45,758 nt of DNA from positions 1-45,758 of the forward strand of contig CADAWZ010000003.1 of assembly GCA_902791745.1 (NCBI GenBank). Direction: 5' to 3'. Below the pieces are notes generated by a model that saw only the letters and a list, made by a program, of their open reading frames with translations, had not been told where the DNA came from and made no database searches. Position 1 is the first letter of the stretch; every line of letters begins with the position of its first letter. Origin of the DNA: an uncultured bacterium (GTDB taxonomy: Bacteria; Vulcanimicrobiota; CADAWZ01). The position numbers and the translations under genes were made by a program. Below are positions 1-7,548 of this stretch, piece by piece.

Positions 1-555
1 CAACTTTTCCATTTCTGCTTTTAGCTTTTCGACATATTCAACATCTTTAATCATTGTTATATTTATCTTGACATTTAGAAGGACGGATTTAATTGCTGTT
101 TTAAGCATATAATTTCCTGCTTCAAAATCTGAAAAACAAGATTTTTTACAATGCTGTTCAAATATTTTGGATAACTCAATAGCTTCATGACAAGTTTTGG
201 CAATTTCCATTGGAATATCTGAAGCAATTTTAAGTGATTCCTGAATTTTTTCACTTCGCAATAATTTTTCTTCTTCGGTCTCTTTTGACATTTTATATGC
301 TTTCATTACGAAATCATAAACTTTGGAATCTTCATCAGCAAGATTTGAAAGTTTATCTATAAGAGCCTCTCCCCTATTTTCAAAATCAAGAAGAATATTT
401 GGCTTTTCTGTTTTCTTGAAAGTAATTCTAAAAGCCATTAAAATTAATGCAATGCCCAATGTTGCACTTATTGCAGAAACTGCTCCTCCTCCAGGTGTAG
501 GGTCTGAAGATGAAGTTTTTTTGATAAAATCTTTTAGTGTTAAATCCGTAAACAT
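1..555 (-). CDS. Cyclodeaminase/cyclohydrolase family protein (FTCD_C/FchA-like), 3' end outside window
   Basis: An open frame of 185 codons runs from ATG at 555 to the window edge without a stop, so the last part of a family usually a little over 200 residues is missing. Residues about 18-27 read DPTPGGGAVS, the N-terminal signature of the formiminotetrahydrofolate cyclodeaminase / methenyltetrahydrofolate cyclohydrolase family, followed by a helical body as expected for this all-alpha fold. These enzymes act on folate-bound one-carbon units in the cytoplasm. The gene lies 56 bp downstream of a UROD/MetE-like gene on the same strand, which fits one-carbon metabolism. No strong ribosome-binding site precedes the ATG. 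Whether it is a cyclodeaminase, a cyclohydrolase or a related serine-cycle protein cannot be decided here. Confidence 0.85.
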   Translation of the reverse strand, partial: MFTDLTLKDFIKKTSSSDPTPGGGAVSAISATLGIALILMAFRITFKKTEKPNILLDFENRGEALIDKLSNLADEDSKVYDFVMKAYKMSKETEEEKLLRSEKIQESLKIASDIPMEIAKTCHEAIELSKIFEQHCKKSCFSDFEAGNYMLKTAIKSVLLNVKINITMIKDVEYVEKLKAEMEKL

Positions 556-611
556 GGTTTTACTTTTACAGCAATTTTCAAAAATACTGCCCTTTTCATT
601 TTTTCTAAATT

Positions 612-1655
612 TTATCCATAGATTTTTTTCATCTCATCAGATAAAATACTCGTCATTGAAAGAATCTTTTCTGCTGTTTTTTCACTAAGACTTCCTGTAC
701 CACAAGCAGGTGATATGAATGAAAAATCAGAAACTTTTCTTGTTTTACATATATTTTTTGCTTCATCCAAAAGTTCTGTTATTTTTGATTTTAATTCATC
801 TATACTTATTGATTCTATTTCTTCAGATGTTGGAACTGCTCCCCAAGCTATGGCTCCACCTTTTTCTAAGAATTTTGCCAATTTATCTTTGTATAACAAG
901 AGAGATTTTCCATAGTTGTATGAATCATAACTCAATATATCTGCAGGCGAATCAAGGATTATTGACCAATCTGTATTTCCGCAACAGTGAATAGCAATTT
1001 TTACATCAGGATATTCTGCTTTTATTTCATCTATAAATGAATATATAGTTTCTGCAACTTCATCACGATTTATTGACATAACACCAGATCCAATACTTGC
1101 CAAATATGGTTCATCTATAAAAAATATCACTTCTTTTTTTATTTTTTTCAAAAATCCGATTTGCCAAAGAGCTTTCATTTTTAGACCAGTTTTTATGATG
1201 TCTCTAAGATTGACATCAAACCAAGAAGCTCTTTTATTTTCATCTGTTACAGTGAGTGCAAAACTAAATGGACCAGTTGTATGACCTTTTACTGCTTTTG
1301 GATTGTTTGCAATTATTTTTTCTTTCAATTCAGCAAATTTATATAGACCTGCTGAAAATTTTTCTGTAATTTTGAAATTTTCGATGTCGTTTTCTTCGAC
1401 TTTTGAGTAAAAATCGAGAAGTTCTTCAGGTTCATTTTCAGGATTTGAAAAGAATATTTTTTTATCATCAATATTTATATTTACAAAAGGAAGACCTTCT
1501 GAATATTGGACATACATACTCTCATAAAATGTTCTATTTGGAAGCTGTACCCACATTGGATAATCTTTTAAATCGTCGAGTACAAGATTGGCTATGTAAT
1601 CAATATCTTTATGTGGAAAACTGCCTATAAGTAGTGGACTAAAATTAGCGTTCAT
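612..1655 (-). CDS. UROD/MetE-like superfamily protein
   Basis: The 347-residue protein begins GSFPHKD-like near residue 11 and has HTTGPFSFA in the middle, FIDEP before a Gly-rich turn, then AIHCCGNTDW and a closing SPACGTGSLS. This series is typical of the UROD/cobalamin-independent methionine synthase (MetE C-terminal) TIM barrel. The His-Cys-Cys and late Cys are candidates for a metal site. The start at 1655 is preferred over an in-frame upstream codon because AGGAG lies six bases before it. Family members transfer methyl groups or decarboxylate porphyrins. The short length and the folate-enzyme neighbour favour a methyltransferase-like role, but the substrate is unknown. It follows a terminator, so it probably has its own promoter; a TATAAT-like hexamer sits at 1674-1679. 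Confidence 0.75.
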   Translation of the reverse strand: MNANFSPLLIGSFPHKDIDYIANLVLDDLKDYPMWVQLPNRTFYESMYVQYSEGLPFVNINIDDKKIFFSNPENEPEELLDFYSKVEENDIENFKITEKFSAGLYKFAELKEKIIANNPKAVKGHTTGPFSFALTVTDENKRASWFDVNLRDIIKTGLKMKALWQIGFLKKIKKEVIFFIDEPYLASIGSGVMSINRDEVAETIYSFIDEIKAEYPDVKIAIHCCGNTDWSIILDSPADILSYDSYNYGKSLLLYKDKLAKFLEKGGAIAWGAVPTSEEIESISIDELKSKITELLDEAKNICKTRKVSDFSFISPACGTGSLSEKTAEKILSMTSILSDEMKKIYG

Positions 1656-1678
1656 TTTTTCTCCTAAAAATAAATTAT

Positions 1679-1714
1679 AAAAAAAAGTGGTCATGAAACA
1701 TTTTTCACAACCAC
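1679..1714 (-). terminator. Intrinsic terminator after the six-cysteine peptide gene
   Basis: Read on the minus strand, GTGGT (1714-1710) pairs with ACCAC (1691-1687), and TGAAA pairs with TTTCA inside, separated by a small TG/TG internal loop. Eight T residues follow directly (1686-1679). It sits 18 bp past the peptide stop codon and should end the transcript of the small Cys-rich genes. Confidence 0.75.
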
Positions 1715-1731
1715 TCAATCAATCCATAAAA

Positions 1732-1902
1732 TTATCTTCTTTTTTCACATGGTACATTGCCTACTGTGCATGATGTCTTGCATGCAGACTGACAAGATGT
1801 TGCACAATTAGCACATTCTTTTGAAAACTCTTCTTTTTTCCATGGTGCTGAAATCTGAGTAGCAAACTCAAATTTTTCTTCTTTTTTTGTTGTGTTTTGC
1901 AT
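1732..1902 (-). CDS. SCIFF-type six-cysteine ranthipeptide precursor
   Basis: This 56-codon gene starts at ATG 1902, nine bases after AGGAG, and ends at TAA 1732. The first 29 residues are a Lys/Glu-rich leader. The last 27 hold all six cysteines (30, 33, 37, 41, 45, 52), spaced CX2CX3CX3CX3CX6C, including the string SCQSACKTSCTVGN. That string and spacing match what I recall of SCIFF peptides (six cysteines in forty-five residues), the substrates of SPASM radical-SAM enzymes that form Cys thioether bridges, as with CteA/CteB of Clostridium thermocellum. No radical-SAM gene lies in the window, so the maturase must be elsewhere. Just upstream is another Cys-rich small gene; just downstream is a terminator. 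The family call is by recognition, without a search. Confidence 0.8.
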   Translation of the reverse strand: MQNTTKKEEKFEFATQISAPWKKEEFSKECANCATSCQSACKTSCTVGNVPCEKRR

Positions 1903-1932
1903 TGAAAAATTCTCCTAAATATATACAAAAAT

Positions 1933-2229
1933 TTAGCCGAGTGAAGAACCTTCTTTATCTGGGAAATCACAGTCTTCACATTCATTAAAACTTGCAAGAG
2001 GTCTTGCCTTATAAGTATGAGTACAGTTTATAAAAATCTTAGCTCCATCTTCAAGATTAAAACCAAAATCGACATGAGGACAAAATCTATCTGGAACATT
2101 ATCCAAACAAAACTCATATAAATCATCATACATACTTGGATGAGCATGTTGGAAATAGTGTTTTTCACATTGGAAAATTCCAAGTAAAGATTGTCTATAA
2201 ACACAAGGTCTATAATTATTAGCAGGCAT
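1933..2229 (-). CDS. Conserved-looking Cys-rich small protein, function unknown
   Basis: This 98-residue protein starts at ATG 2229, chosen because GGAGG lies eight bases upstream; an in-frame TTG at 2244 precedes the ribosome-binding site and is unlikely. It has seven cysteines (9, 21, 41, 50, 69, 84, 87), several histidines (24, 28, 30, 52, 71) and a CEDC motif near the C-terminus, which could bind a metal or an Fe-S cluster. There is no signal peptide or membrane segment. The gap to the six-cysteine peptide gene is only 30 bp, so the two are probably co-transcribed and end at the same terminator. I do not recognise the family. A partner role for the ranthipeptide is possible but unproven. 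Confidence 0.7.
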   Translation of the reverse strand: MPANNYRPCVYRQSLLGIFQCEKHYFQHAHPSMYDDLYEFCLDNVPDRFCPHVDFGFNLEDGAKIFINCTHTYKARPLASFNECEDCDFPDKEGSSLG

Positions 2230-2376
2230 AGCAAATCCCTCCAAAACTATCTGTATATCCCAAAAATTTAATTTCTACAGCTTCTTTTGAAAAACCGAGA
2301 AAGAAATATCACTTAAATTTATTTTTTATTCACAATTATTTTATAATACTTCTTTTATAAATAATTTTCCTTTTAA

Positions 2377-2919
2377 TTAAAAAATATTATTTGAAAAATC
2401 GGACTGAAAAATAAAAGGAACATTTCTAAAATTCCCATTTATATCAAGTCCATAGCCAGCAAGTCCAGTTTCTAAAGAGATCAAACCAGCATAATCAATA
2501 GGAACATCAACAAGTCTTAAACTTCTCGAATCAACCAAAACACAAGTTTTTATCCTTGCAGGTTTAAAAGATTTGACATGCCTAATTGCAAAATCCAGTG
2601 TCAATCCAGTTTCAACTATTGTATCTACTAAAAGAACCGATCTATTTTCAATAGAATCTGATATATCTTTAATAACTTTTACAGAAGAACTAAAATTATC
2701 AGGTGTTCCATAAGATGAAATTGAAATAAAATCTGTAACAACAGACCTTTTTAATTCTCTAACTAAATCTGATACAAAAAAAACAGAAGAACTTAAAAGA
2801 CCAATAATAAAAATATCAGAATTTTTAAAATCCTCTGAAATTTTAGTTGCAAGTTCTCTAACACAAATTTTTATTATCTCCGAAGAATAAAGCGGAACTA
2901 TTTCTCTATTTTCAATCAT
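2377..2919 (-). CDS. hpt: Hypoxanthine phosphoribosyltransferase-like protein
   Basis: The 180-residue length is normal for the purine-salvage enzyme that joins hypoxanthine or guanine to PRPP. Visible landmarks are DLVREL (51-56), ISSYG (67-71), the PRPP-loop region at 95-108, and the C-terminal part with VDVPIDYAG and GYGLD...RNVPF, all in the HPRT order. The PRPP motif is unusual: where the family has an acidic pair and then DTG, this protein has Asp-Thr (99-100) and Glu-Thr-Gly (103-105). The catalytic Asp is therefore replaced by Glu. It may be active with altered chemistry or have drifted. Its start overlaps the end of the upstream gene by 8 bp, indicating translational coupling. PyrR is less likely on the C-terminal sequence. 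Confidence 0.85.
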   Translation of the reverse strand: MIENREIVPLYSSEIIKICVRELATKISEDFKNSDIFIIGLLSSSVFFVSDLVRELKRSVVTDFISISSYGTPDNFSSSVKVIKDISDSIENRSVLLVDTIVETGLTLDFAIRHVKSFKPARIKTCVLVDSRSLRLVDVPIDYAGLISLETGLAGYGLDINGNFRNVPFIFQSDFSNNIF

Positions 2920-3934
2920 TTTTACTATCTTCTATTTTTTCTAAATTTTCTTTTTCTGGCTCTTTTGATTCTTTTACATTATCTTCAGATTGATCATGAG
3001 CCACAGGATTATTTTTTTCAGAAATATTTAGAACAACACTACCATCTGAAATTAAAACACCAACATCATTATATGTTACAAATTCAGGAATAATTCGCCT
3101 CAAATTTACCAAACAATAACTTTTATAAGTTTTTACAAAATCATAAGTCAAATTATTTTTTATTGCTTCCATAATTATATTTTGAATAATAAATTCAGGA
3201 ACATTTAATGATTTCATCAAATGAATTTTTTCTATTTCAACTTTTACTAAACTTTTCTTTGAGTCAACAGAAAATTCTACACTAAATGGAATAGTAAAAA
3301 TACTTTTCTTAAAATCACCTTTAAGTATAATTCTACCTGAAGATAAAATAACTTTTATGTTAAAAACACCTTTACTCTCCATATCATGTTTCAAAGATTT
3401 AATCAAATTGTCAATCAATTTTTGCAAAATTCCAATAGTTACTTCTTTTAAATAGATGGAAGAAATAGATAATCCACCTTTTTCAGTTCTTTTTAAAAAT
3501 AATCTAAGAGAAATATCATTTACAGATATTTCAAAATTTTCTGTATTCTTAAGATCTATAGCTTCTATCTCTGAATCAATTATAAGTTCATCAGAATCAT
3601 TTGCAAAAATAAAATCAGCATTTTTTATTTTTATATTTTCAATATATTGTGAAATATTAGCTATAGTTTGGTTTTTCTTTATCAAAGCTGATACAGAAAA
3701 ATTTAAATTTATTCTATCCTCTTCTCCTTCATCTTGTATATCTATAAAAGTAAAATCAGCATTTGTAAATTTTACACTTTTAATCAAAGTTAAAAAATTA
3801 GCTATTTTTTCGTCTTTTTTTACCAAACCTACAAGAGAAAGATTTAAATCTATTCCTTCTTTATCTTCATAATCTTGCAAATCAATATCTGCATTTGGAA
3901 TAACAATTCCATCAATTAAAGATATAAAATCCAT
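2912..3934 (-). CDS. Repeat-containing protein with possible DUF2993-like domain
   Basis: The 340-residue protein has three imperfect N-terminal repeats of about 45 residues. Each is built on a beta-like N-A-D-h-x-h-x-D motif (near residues 14, 58 and 104), and the first two end in LIKK-like plus IAN strings. Residues about 165-265 form a mixed alpha/beta segment with an LSSGRIILKGDFKK strand and a SLNVPEFIIQN helix, which recalls DUF2993/LmeA-type lipid-binding proteins. The last 30 residues are highly charged and low in complexity. No signal peptide or membrane segment is evident. It is the first gene of the minus-strand group and overlaps hpt by 8 bp. The domain assignment is a weak resemblance only. 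Confidence 0.6.
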   Translation of the reverse strand: MDFISLIDGIVIPNADIDLQDYEDKEGIDLNLSLVGLVKKDEKIANFLTLIKSVKFTNADFTFIDIQDEGEEDRINLNFSVSALIKKNQTIANISQYIENIKIKNADFIFANDSDELIIDSEIEAIDLKNTENFEISVNDISLRLFLKRTEKGGLSISSIYLKEVTIGILQKLIDNLIKSLKHDMESKGVFNIKVILSSGRIILKGDFKKSIFTIPFSVEFSVDSKKSLVKVEIEKIHLMKSLNVPEFIIQNIIMEAIKNNLTYDFVKTYKSYCLVNLRRIIPEFVTYNDVGVLISDGSVVLNISEKNNPVAHDQSEDNVKESKEPEKENLEKIEDSKND

Positions 3935-4015
3935 TGATATAAAATCCTCGAAAAAAAAATATTTTCCTAAAGTTTTTTCTTTTTTATTTATATTCTTTCC
4001 TTTTTGTCAAAAATT

Positions 4016-4044
4016 ATTATACAAAAAAAAAAATCAAAAGTAAA
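4016..4044 (-). promoter_or_regulatory. Candidate sigma-70-type promoter for the minus-strand group
   Basis: On the minus strand TTTACT (4044-4039), a 17-base T-rich spacer and TATAAT (4021-4016) form a good vegetative promoter. It lies about 80 bp ahead of the gene starting at 3934 and faces away from the cell-division cluster promoter. Confidence 0.55.
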
Positions 4045-4135
4045 ATTTTAAATTTTTGAAATTATAATAAATTTAATTTATTTTACTTAAAAATTTGGTT
4101 AAAAAAATTTTAACATTCATGAAGGAAAAAATATA

Positions 4136-4164
4136 TTGACAAGATAAAATTAAAAGAGTAATAT
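4136..4164 (+). promoter_or_regulatory. Probable main promoter of the division and cell-wall (dcw) cluster
   Basis: TTGACA (4136-4141), a 17-base spacer and TAATAT (4159-4164) match the vegetative consensus closely. The expected transcript start is near 4171, giving a leader of about 60 bases before rsmH. No mraZ gene or obvious repeated MraZ-type boxes lie between this promoter and rsmH. The rest of the 298-bp gap between 3935 and 4232 is AT-rich, with no other feature I can support. Confidence 0.7.
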
Positions 4165-4232
4165 TTAAAAAGAAAATATAATTTTTGATTAGAATATATT
4201 TTCGAATAGCCCAGATTTCTTAGTTTCTTATT

Positions 4233-5189
4233 ATGAATGTAACTATTAAAAATGATAATTACCATATTCCAGTGATGTTGAAAGAAACAGTCAATTTTCT
4301 TGAACCGTGGCGAGGTGGAAATTACATTGATTGCACCTTAGGAGGTGGCGGTCATTCAGAAGAAATTCTTTTGACCATGAATGGTCAAGGAAATTTAATT
4401 GGAATAGATAGAGACTCAGAAGCTATCGAAAGAGCTTCAAAAAAATTGGGCAATTTTCAAAATTTCCAAGCTGTAAAGGGAGCATTTGGAGATATTGAAA
4501 ACATTATAAATTCTCTTGATATAAAAAATATCAATGGCTGTATCTTTGATTTAGGTGTTTCATCCCATCAACTTGATGAAGCTCAAAGAGGTTTCAGTTT
4601 TAGATTAGAATCTGATCTTGATATGAGAATGGATCATGATCAAAATTTAACAGCTTATGATATAATTAATAAATATACTGAACAAGAATTAAGTAAAATT
4701 TTTTGGGAATACGGAGAAGAAAGAAAATCAAGAAAAGTTGCCTATGAAATAGTAAAAGAGAGAAAAAAGACTCCAATAAAAACAACATTGCAACTTGCTT
4801 CAATAATAGAAAAATGTATTCCTATAAATAAAAATTCTAAGCATTATATACATCCAGCAACTCGAACTTTTATGGCTCTTAGGATTGCTGTAAATAATGA
4901 GTTATTACAACTTTCAACAGGTTTAGAAGGAATTTTGAGAAAAATAAATGTAGGTGGAGTTGTTGTTGTTATATCTTATCATTCGTTGGAAGATAGAATT
5001 GTAAAAAATATATTTAGAAATCTATCTACCGACCCTGATATAAGAGAACAATATAAAAAAGATGATATTCTGAGTAAGAGATTGGTTAAAAGACTGACAA
5101 AAAAAGTTCTTATACCTTCAGAAGAAGAACAAGCAAAAAATCCTCGTGCCCGTTCGGCAAAAATGAGGGTAATTTCTGTCATATCTTAA
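4233..5189 (+). CDS. rsmH: 16S rRNA (cytosine(1402)-N4)-methyltransferase RsmH
   Basis: The 318-residue protein is full length for RsmH (MraW), which uses S-adenosylmethionine to methylate N4 of C1402 in 16S rRNA. It opens with the family's HIPVMLKE string, followed by the SAM-binding motif DCTLGGGGHS (about 34-43), DLGVSSHQLDEAQRGFSF, and a C-terminal ISYHSLEDRIVK block with RSAKMR near the end. It is the first gene of the dcw cluster, its usual place. No clear ribosome-binding site precedes ATG 4233, but the start matches the family N-terminus and no better codon is available. Confidence 0.97.
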   Translation: MNVTIKNDNYHIPVMLKETVNFLEPWRGGNYIDCTLGGGGHSEEILLTMNGQGNLIGIDRDSEAIERASKKLGNFQNFQAVKGAFGDIENIINSLDIKNINGCIFDLGVSSHQLDEAQRGFSFRLESDLDMRMDHDQNLTAYDIINKYTEQELSKIFWEYGEERKSRKVAYEIVKERKKTPIKTTLQLASIIEKCIPINKNSKHYIHPATRTFMALRIAVNNELLQLSTGLEGILRKINVGGVVVVISYHSLEDRIVKNIFRNLSTDPDIREQYKKDDILSKRLVKRLTKKVLIPSEEEQAKNPRARSAKMRVISVIS

Positions 5190-5259
5190 ATAATTAATTT
5201 TCCGCAGTCAAAGAATATAATAATATTAAAGAAATCAGAGAATTTGGAGGGTCTGTTTC

Positions 5260-5697
5260 TTGAAGCTCATTGAAATACTAAAAGACAGAAATAATATTAA
5301 TAAAAAGCCCCTATTTAGGCCAGCCGCTTATAGACCAGAAAAGGTTACAAAAATATCTACAGAAGCGGTTATTCTTACATCATTTACAATTTTATTGGTT
5401 ACATTGATGTCAATTTGTTATGTCGGCATTTGTGCCCAAAATGTAAAATCACAATATACTCTCTCAAGACTTAAAGAGAAAAAAATTGCTCTTGAAAAAA
5501 CAAGACTTAATTTAAAACTTGAAGTCAGTAGATTAAACTCACTTGAAAGAATAGAAACTATTGCAAGAAGAGAGTTAGGTATGGCACACCCTCCAAACCG
5601 ACTAATAATCGACATGAGAAATCCTTCTGTTTTGAGAGCATCAATAGAAGATGTTGTTGCCATCGAATCATATGATGAAGAATTGACTTCTGACTAA
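5260..5697 (+). CDS. ftsL: FtsL/DivIC-like septum protein
   Basis: This 145-residue bitopic protein has about 30 basic cytoplasmic residues, one transmembrane helix (about 35-58) and a heptad-rich coiled coil (about 62-100). It ends with the LGMAHPPNRLI-type segment common to FtsL/DivIC proteins. FtsL forms a complex with FtsQ and FtsB/DivIC that activates septal synthesis by FtsW-FtsI. The start is TTG at 5260, nine bases after GGAGG (5246-5250); no ATG in frame would keep the cytoplasmic tail. Sequence alone rarely proves FtsL, but its place between rsmH and ftsI is the standard one. Confidence 0.85.
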   Translation: MKLIEILKDRNNINKKPLFRPAAYRPEKVTKISTEAVILTSFTILLVTLMSICYVGICAQNVKSQYTLSRLKEKKIALEKTRLNLKLEVSRLNSLERIETIARRELGMAHPPNRLIIDMRNPSVLRASIEDVVAIESYDEELTSD

Positions 5698-5720
5698 TTT
5701 TTATTTTGCATATTAATTTT

Positions 5721-5760
5721 GGGCTATCCATGGATAAAATTCAAATCCTTTGGATAGCTT
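5721..5760 (+). promoter_or_regulatory. Hairpin in the ftsL-ftsI spacer
   Basis: GCTATCC (5723-5729) pairs with GGATAGC (5752-5758), and GGAT (5732-5735) pairs with ATCC (5745-5748) inside; two G-U pairs can extend the base. No strong T run follows, so it is more likely an RNA-processing, stability or leaky attenuation element than a terminator. Confidence 0.4.
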
Positions 5761-5785
5761 ATTTATATTAAAAAGGAATTTTTAA

Positions 5786-7534
5786 ATGGTAGGTTGGAAA
5801 AAACAAGTAAGAGATAGACTTATTTATGTATTCTATTTTGTGGCACTTTTGTTTCTTGTATTATGTTATAGACTTGTAGATATTCAAATTTTCCAACATG
5901 ATTTATATAAAGCAAAAGCAGAAGACCAACACAAGGGAACTGTAACAATTCCTGCTCTTCGCGGTTCAATAATGGACAGAAAATATGTCGTCTTGGCAAA
6001 TAGTTTAGCCCTCACATCAATAACTGCAGATCCAACAATGGTAAAAGATAGACACAAAACTGCTGTATTATTATCTCAAATTTTGGGAGAATCAGAAGAA
6101 GTTTTAGAAAGCAAATTGAGTGCTGCTACAAGATTTGTTTGGATCGCTCGAAAACTTGATGATGAAAAAGTAGAAAAAATAATGAAGCTTGAACTTCCTG
6201 GAATATATACAATGAAAGAGACTACAGGAAAGCGTTTTTATCCCAAAGGAGAATTAGCTTCACATATTTTAGGCTGTACAGGTATAGACGATCAAGGACT
6301 TGATGGAATAGAAGCCGTTATGGATAACTATCTAAAGGGAAAACCTGGTGAGATGACAGCAGAAATGGATATAAGAGGAAGACTTATACCAGGAGGAGCT
6401 TCTTCCATAATTGCAGCTTCAAGTGGCTATAATGTTGTTTTAACTATTGATGAAAGTATACAATATATTGTTGAAACTGCCCTTGAAAAAGCAGTAAAAG
6501 CCTATGGAGCCGACACAGGCTCTGTTTTAGTAATGGACGCAAAAACAGGAGAAATTCTTGCCCTTGCAAACAAACCAGATTACAAATCAAAAGATCCAAA
6601 ATCACCTGACTATATGCAACTTACAAGAAATAGTATTGTAACAGATGCATATGAACCTGGTTCAACATTCAAAGTCGTTTTAGCTGCAGCTGCTTTGGAC
6701 AGTGGAAAAGTTGGAATGAACGACCAAATACAATGTGGAGATACAATACAGGCTGGTGGTTGGACACTTCACAATGCTAATGATGGTTTTGGTGGAAATG
6801 CAACAGAAACAATAACAGACATCATAGCATTCTCATTTAATACGGGATCAGTTGCTATGGGACTGAGAATGGGGTCAAAAATTTTTTATGACTATATAGT
6901 AAAATTTGGCTTTGGAGATATAACAGGAATAGAATTACCTGGTGAAACTGAGGGAATTTTACCTCCGCTTAAAGATTGGTCTGAAATCAACTTAGCAACC
7001 ATCTCTTTTGGTCAAGGAATAGCAGTTACACCACTGCAAATTGTCTCTGCTGTTCAAGGCTCTATCAATAATGGAGAACAAATGCAACCTCGAATAATAA
7101 GACAAATACTCGACTCTGAAGGAAACATTGTCAAAGACTTTAGACCAGAAGTAAAATCAAGACCAATAAGCAAAGAAACATCATATAAAATAAATATGAT
7201 CCTAAGAAATGTTGTTGAAAATGGAACAGGAAAGAAAGCTCGCATACCAGGTTATTTAGTCGGTGGAAAATCTGGAACAGCAAATGTTGTTGAAAATGGA
7301 ATGTATGCAAAAGGTAAATATATAGCTTCATTTGTAGGGTTTGCACCTGCAGAAGATCCAAAATTTGTCATGCTTGTAAAAATTAAAAATCCCAAAGGTA
7401 CAATTTGGGGAGGTACTGTCTCAGGTCCTATTTTTTCAGAAATTGGAAGAGAAATTCTTTGGAGATTGGGCATTCCACCAAGTTTTCCAAATGAAATAAA
7501 TCAAATGGGAGCAGACCCCAGTAAAAATAATTAA
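5786..7534 (+). CDS. ftsI: Division-specific transpeptidase (class B penicillin-binding protein, FtsI/SpoVD type)
   Basis: The 582-residue monofunctional penicillin-binding protein has one N-terminal transmembrane helix (about 12-30), a PBP dimerisation domain beginning RGSIMDR (59-65), and a transpeptidase domain. The active-site motifs are all present: STFK with catalytic Ser293, SFN (350-352) and KSGT (495-498). It cross-links septal peptidoglycan together with FtsW. No PASTA repeats follow the catalytic domain, so it is a short FtsI-type protein and not a full PASTA-bearing SpoVD. AAGGA precedes ATG 5786. It lies 88 bp after ftsL and 14 bp before murE. Confidence 0.96.
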   Translation: MVGWKKQVRDRLIYVFYFVALLFLVLCYRLVDIQIFQHDLYKAKAEDQHKGTVTIPALRGSIMDRKYVVLANSLALTSITADPTMVKDRHKTAVLLSQILGESEEVLESKLSAATRFVWIARKLDDEKVEKIMKLELPGIYTMKETTGKRFYPKGELASHILGCTGIDDQGLDGIEAVMDNYLKGKPGEMTAEMDIRGRLIPGGASSIIAASSGYNVVLTIDESIQYIVETALEKAVKAYGADTGSVLVMDAKTGEILALANKPDYKSKDPKSPDYMQLTRNSIVTDAYEPGSTFKVVLAAAALDSGKVGMNDQIQCGDTIQAGGWTLHNANDGFGGNATETITDIIAFSFNTGSVAMGLRMGSKIFYDYIVKFGFGDITGIELPGETEGILPPLKDWSEINLATISFGQGIAVTPLQIVSAVQGSINNGEQMQPRIIRQILDSEGNIVKDFRPEVKSRPISKETSYKINMILRNVVENGTGKKARIPGYLVGGKSGTANVVENGMYAKGKYIASFVGFAPAEDPKFVMLVKIKNPKGTIWGGTVSGPIFSEIGREILWRLGIPPSFPNEINQMGADPSKNN

Positions 7535-7548
7535 ATAGTGGTAAGATC

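Noticed and set aside
1761-1997. A 78-codon minus-strand frame overlapping the six-cysteine peptide
   Set aside because: It is in another frame from the peptide and the 98-residue gene, has no ribosome-binding site and a composition unlike a protein; the two real genes explain the stretch.
2377-2919. Assignment as PyrR, the pyrimidine regulator with a PRTase fold
   Set aside because: The C-terminal part (VDYAG-like, GYGLD, RNVPF) follows HPRT, and there is no pyr operon or PyrR-type leader nearby.
4165-4232. A search for mraZ or MraZ-box repeats ahead of rsmH
   Set aside because: No ORF or repeated GTGG-type boxes were found between the promoter and rsmH.
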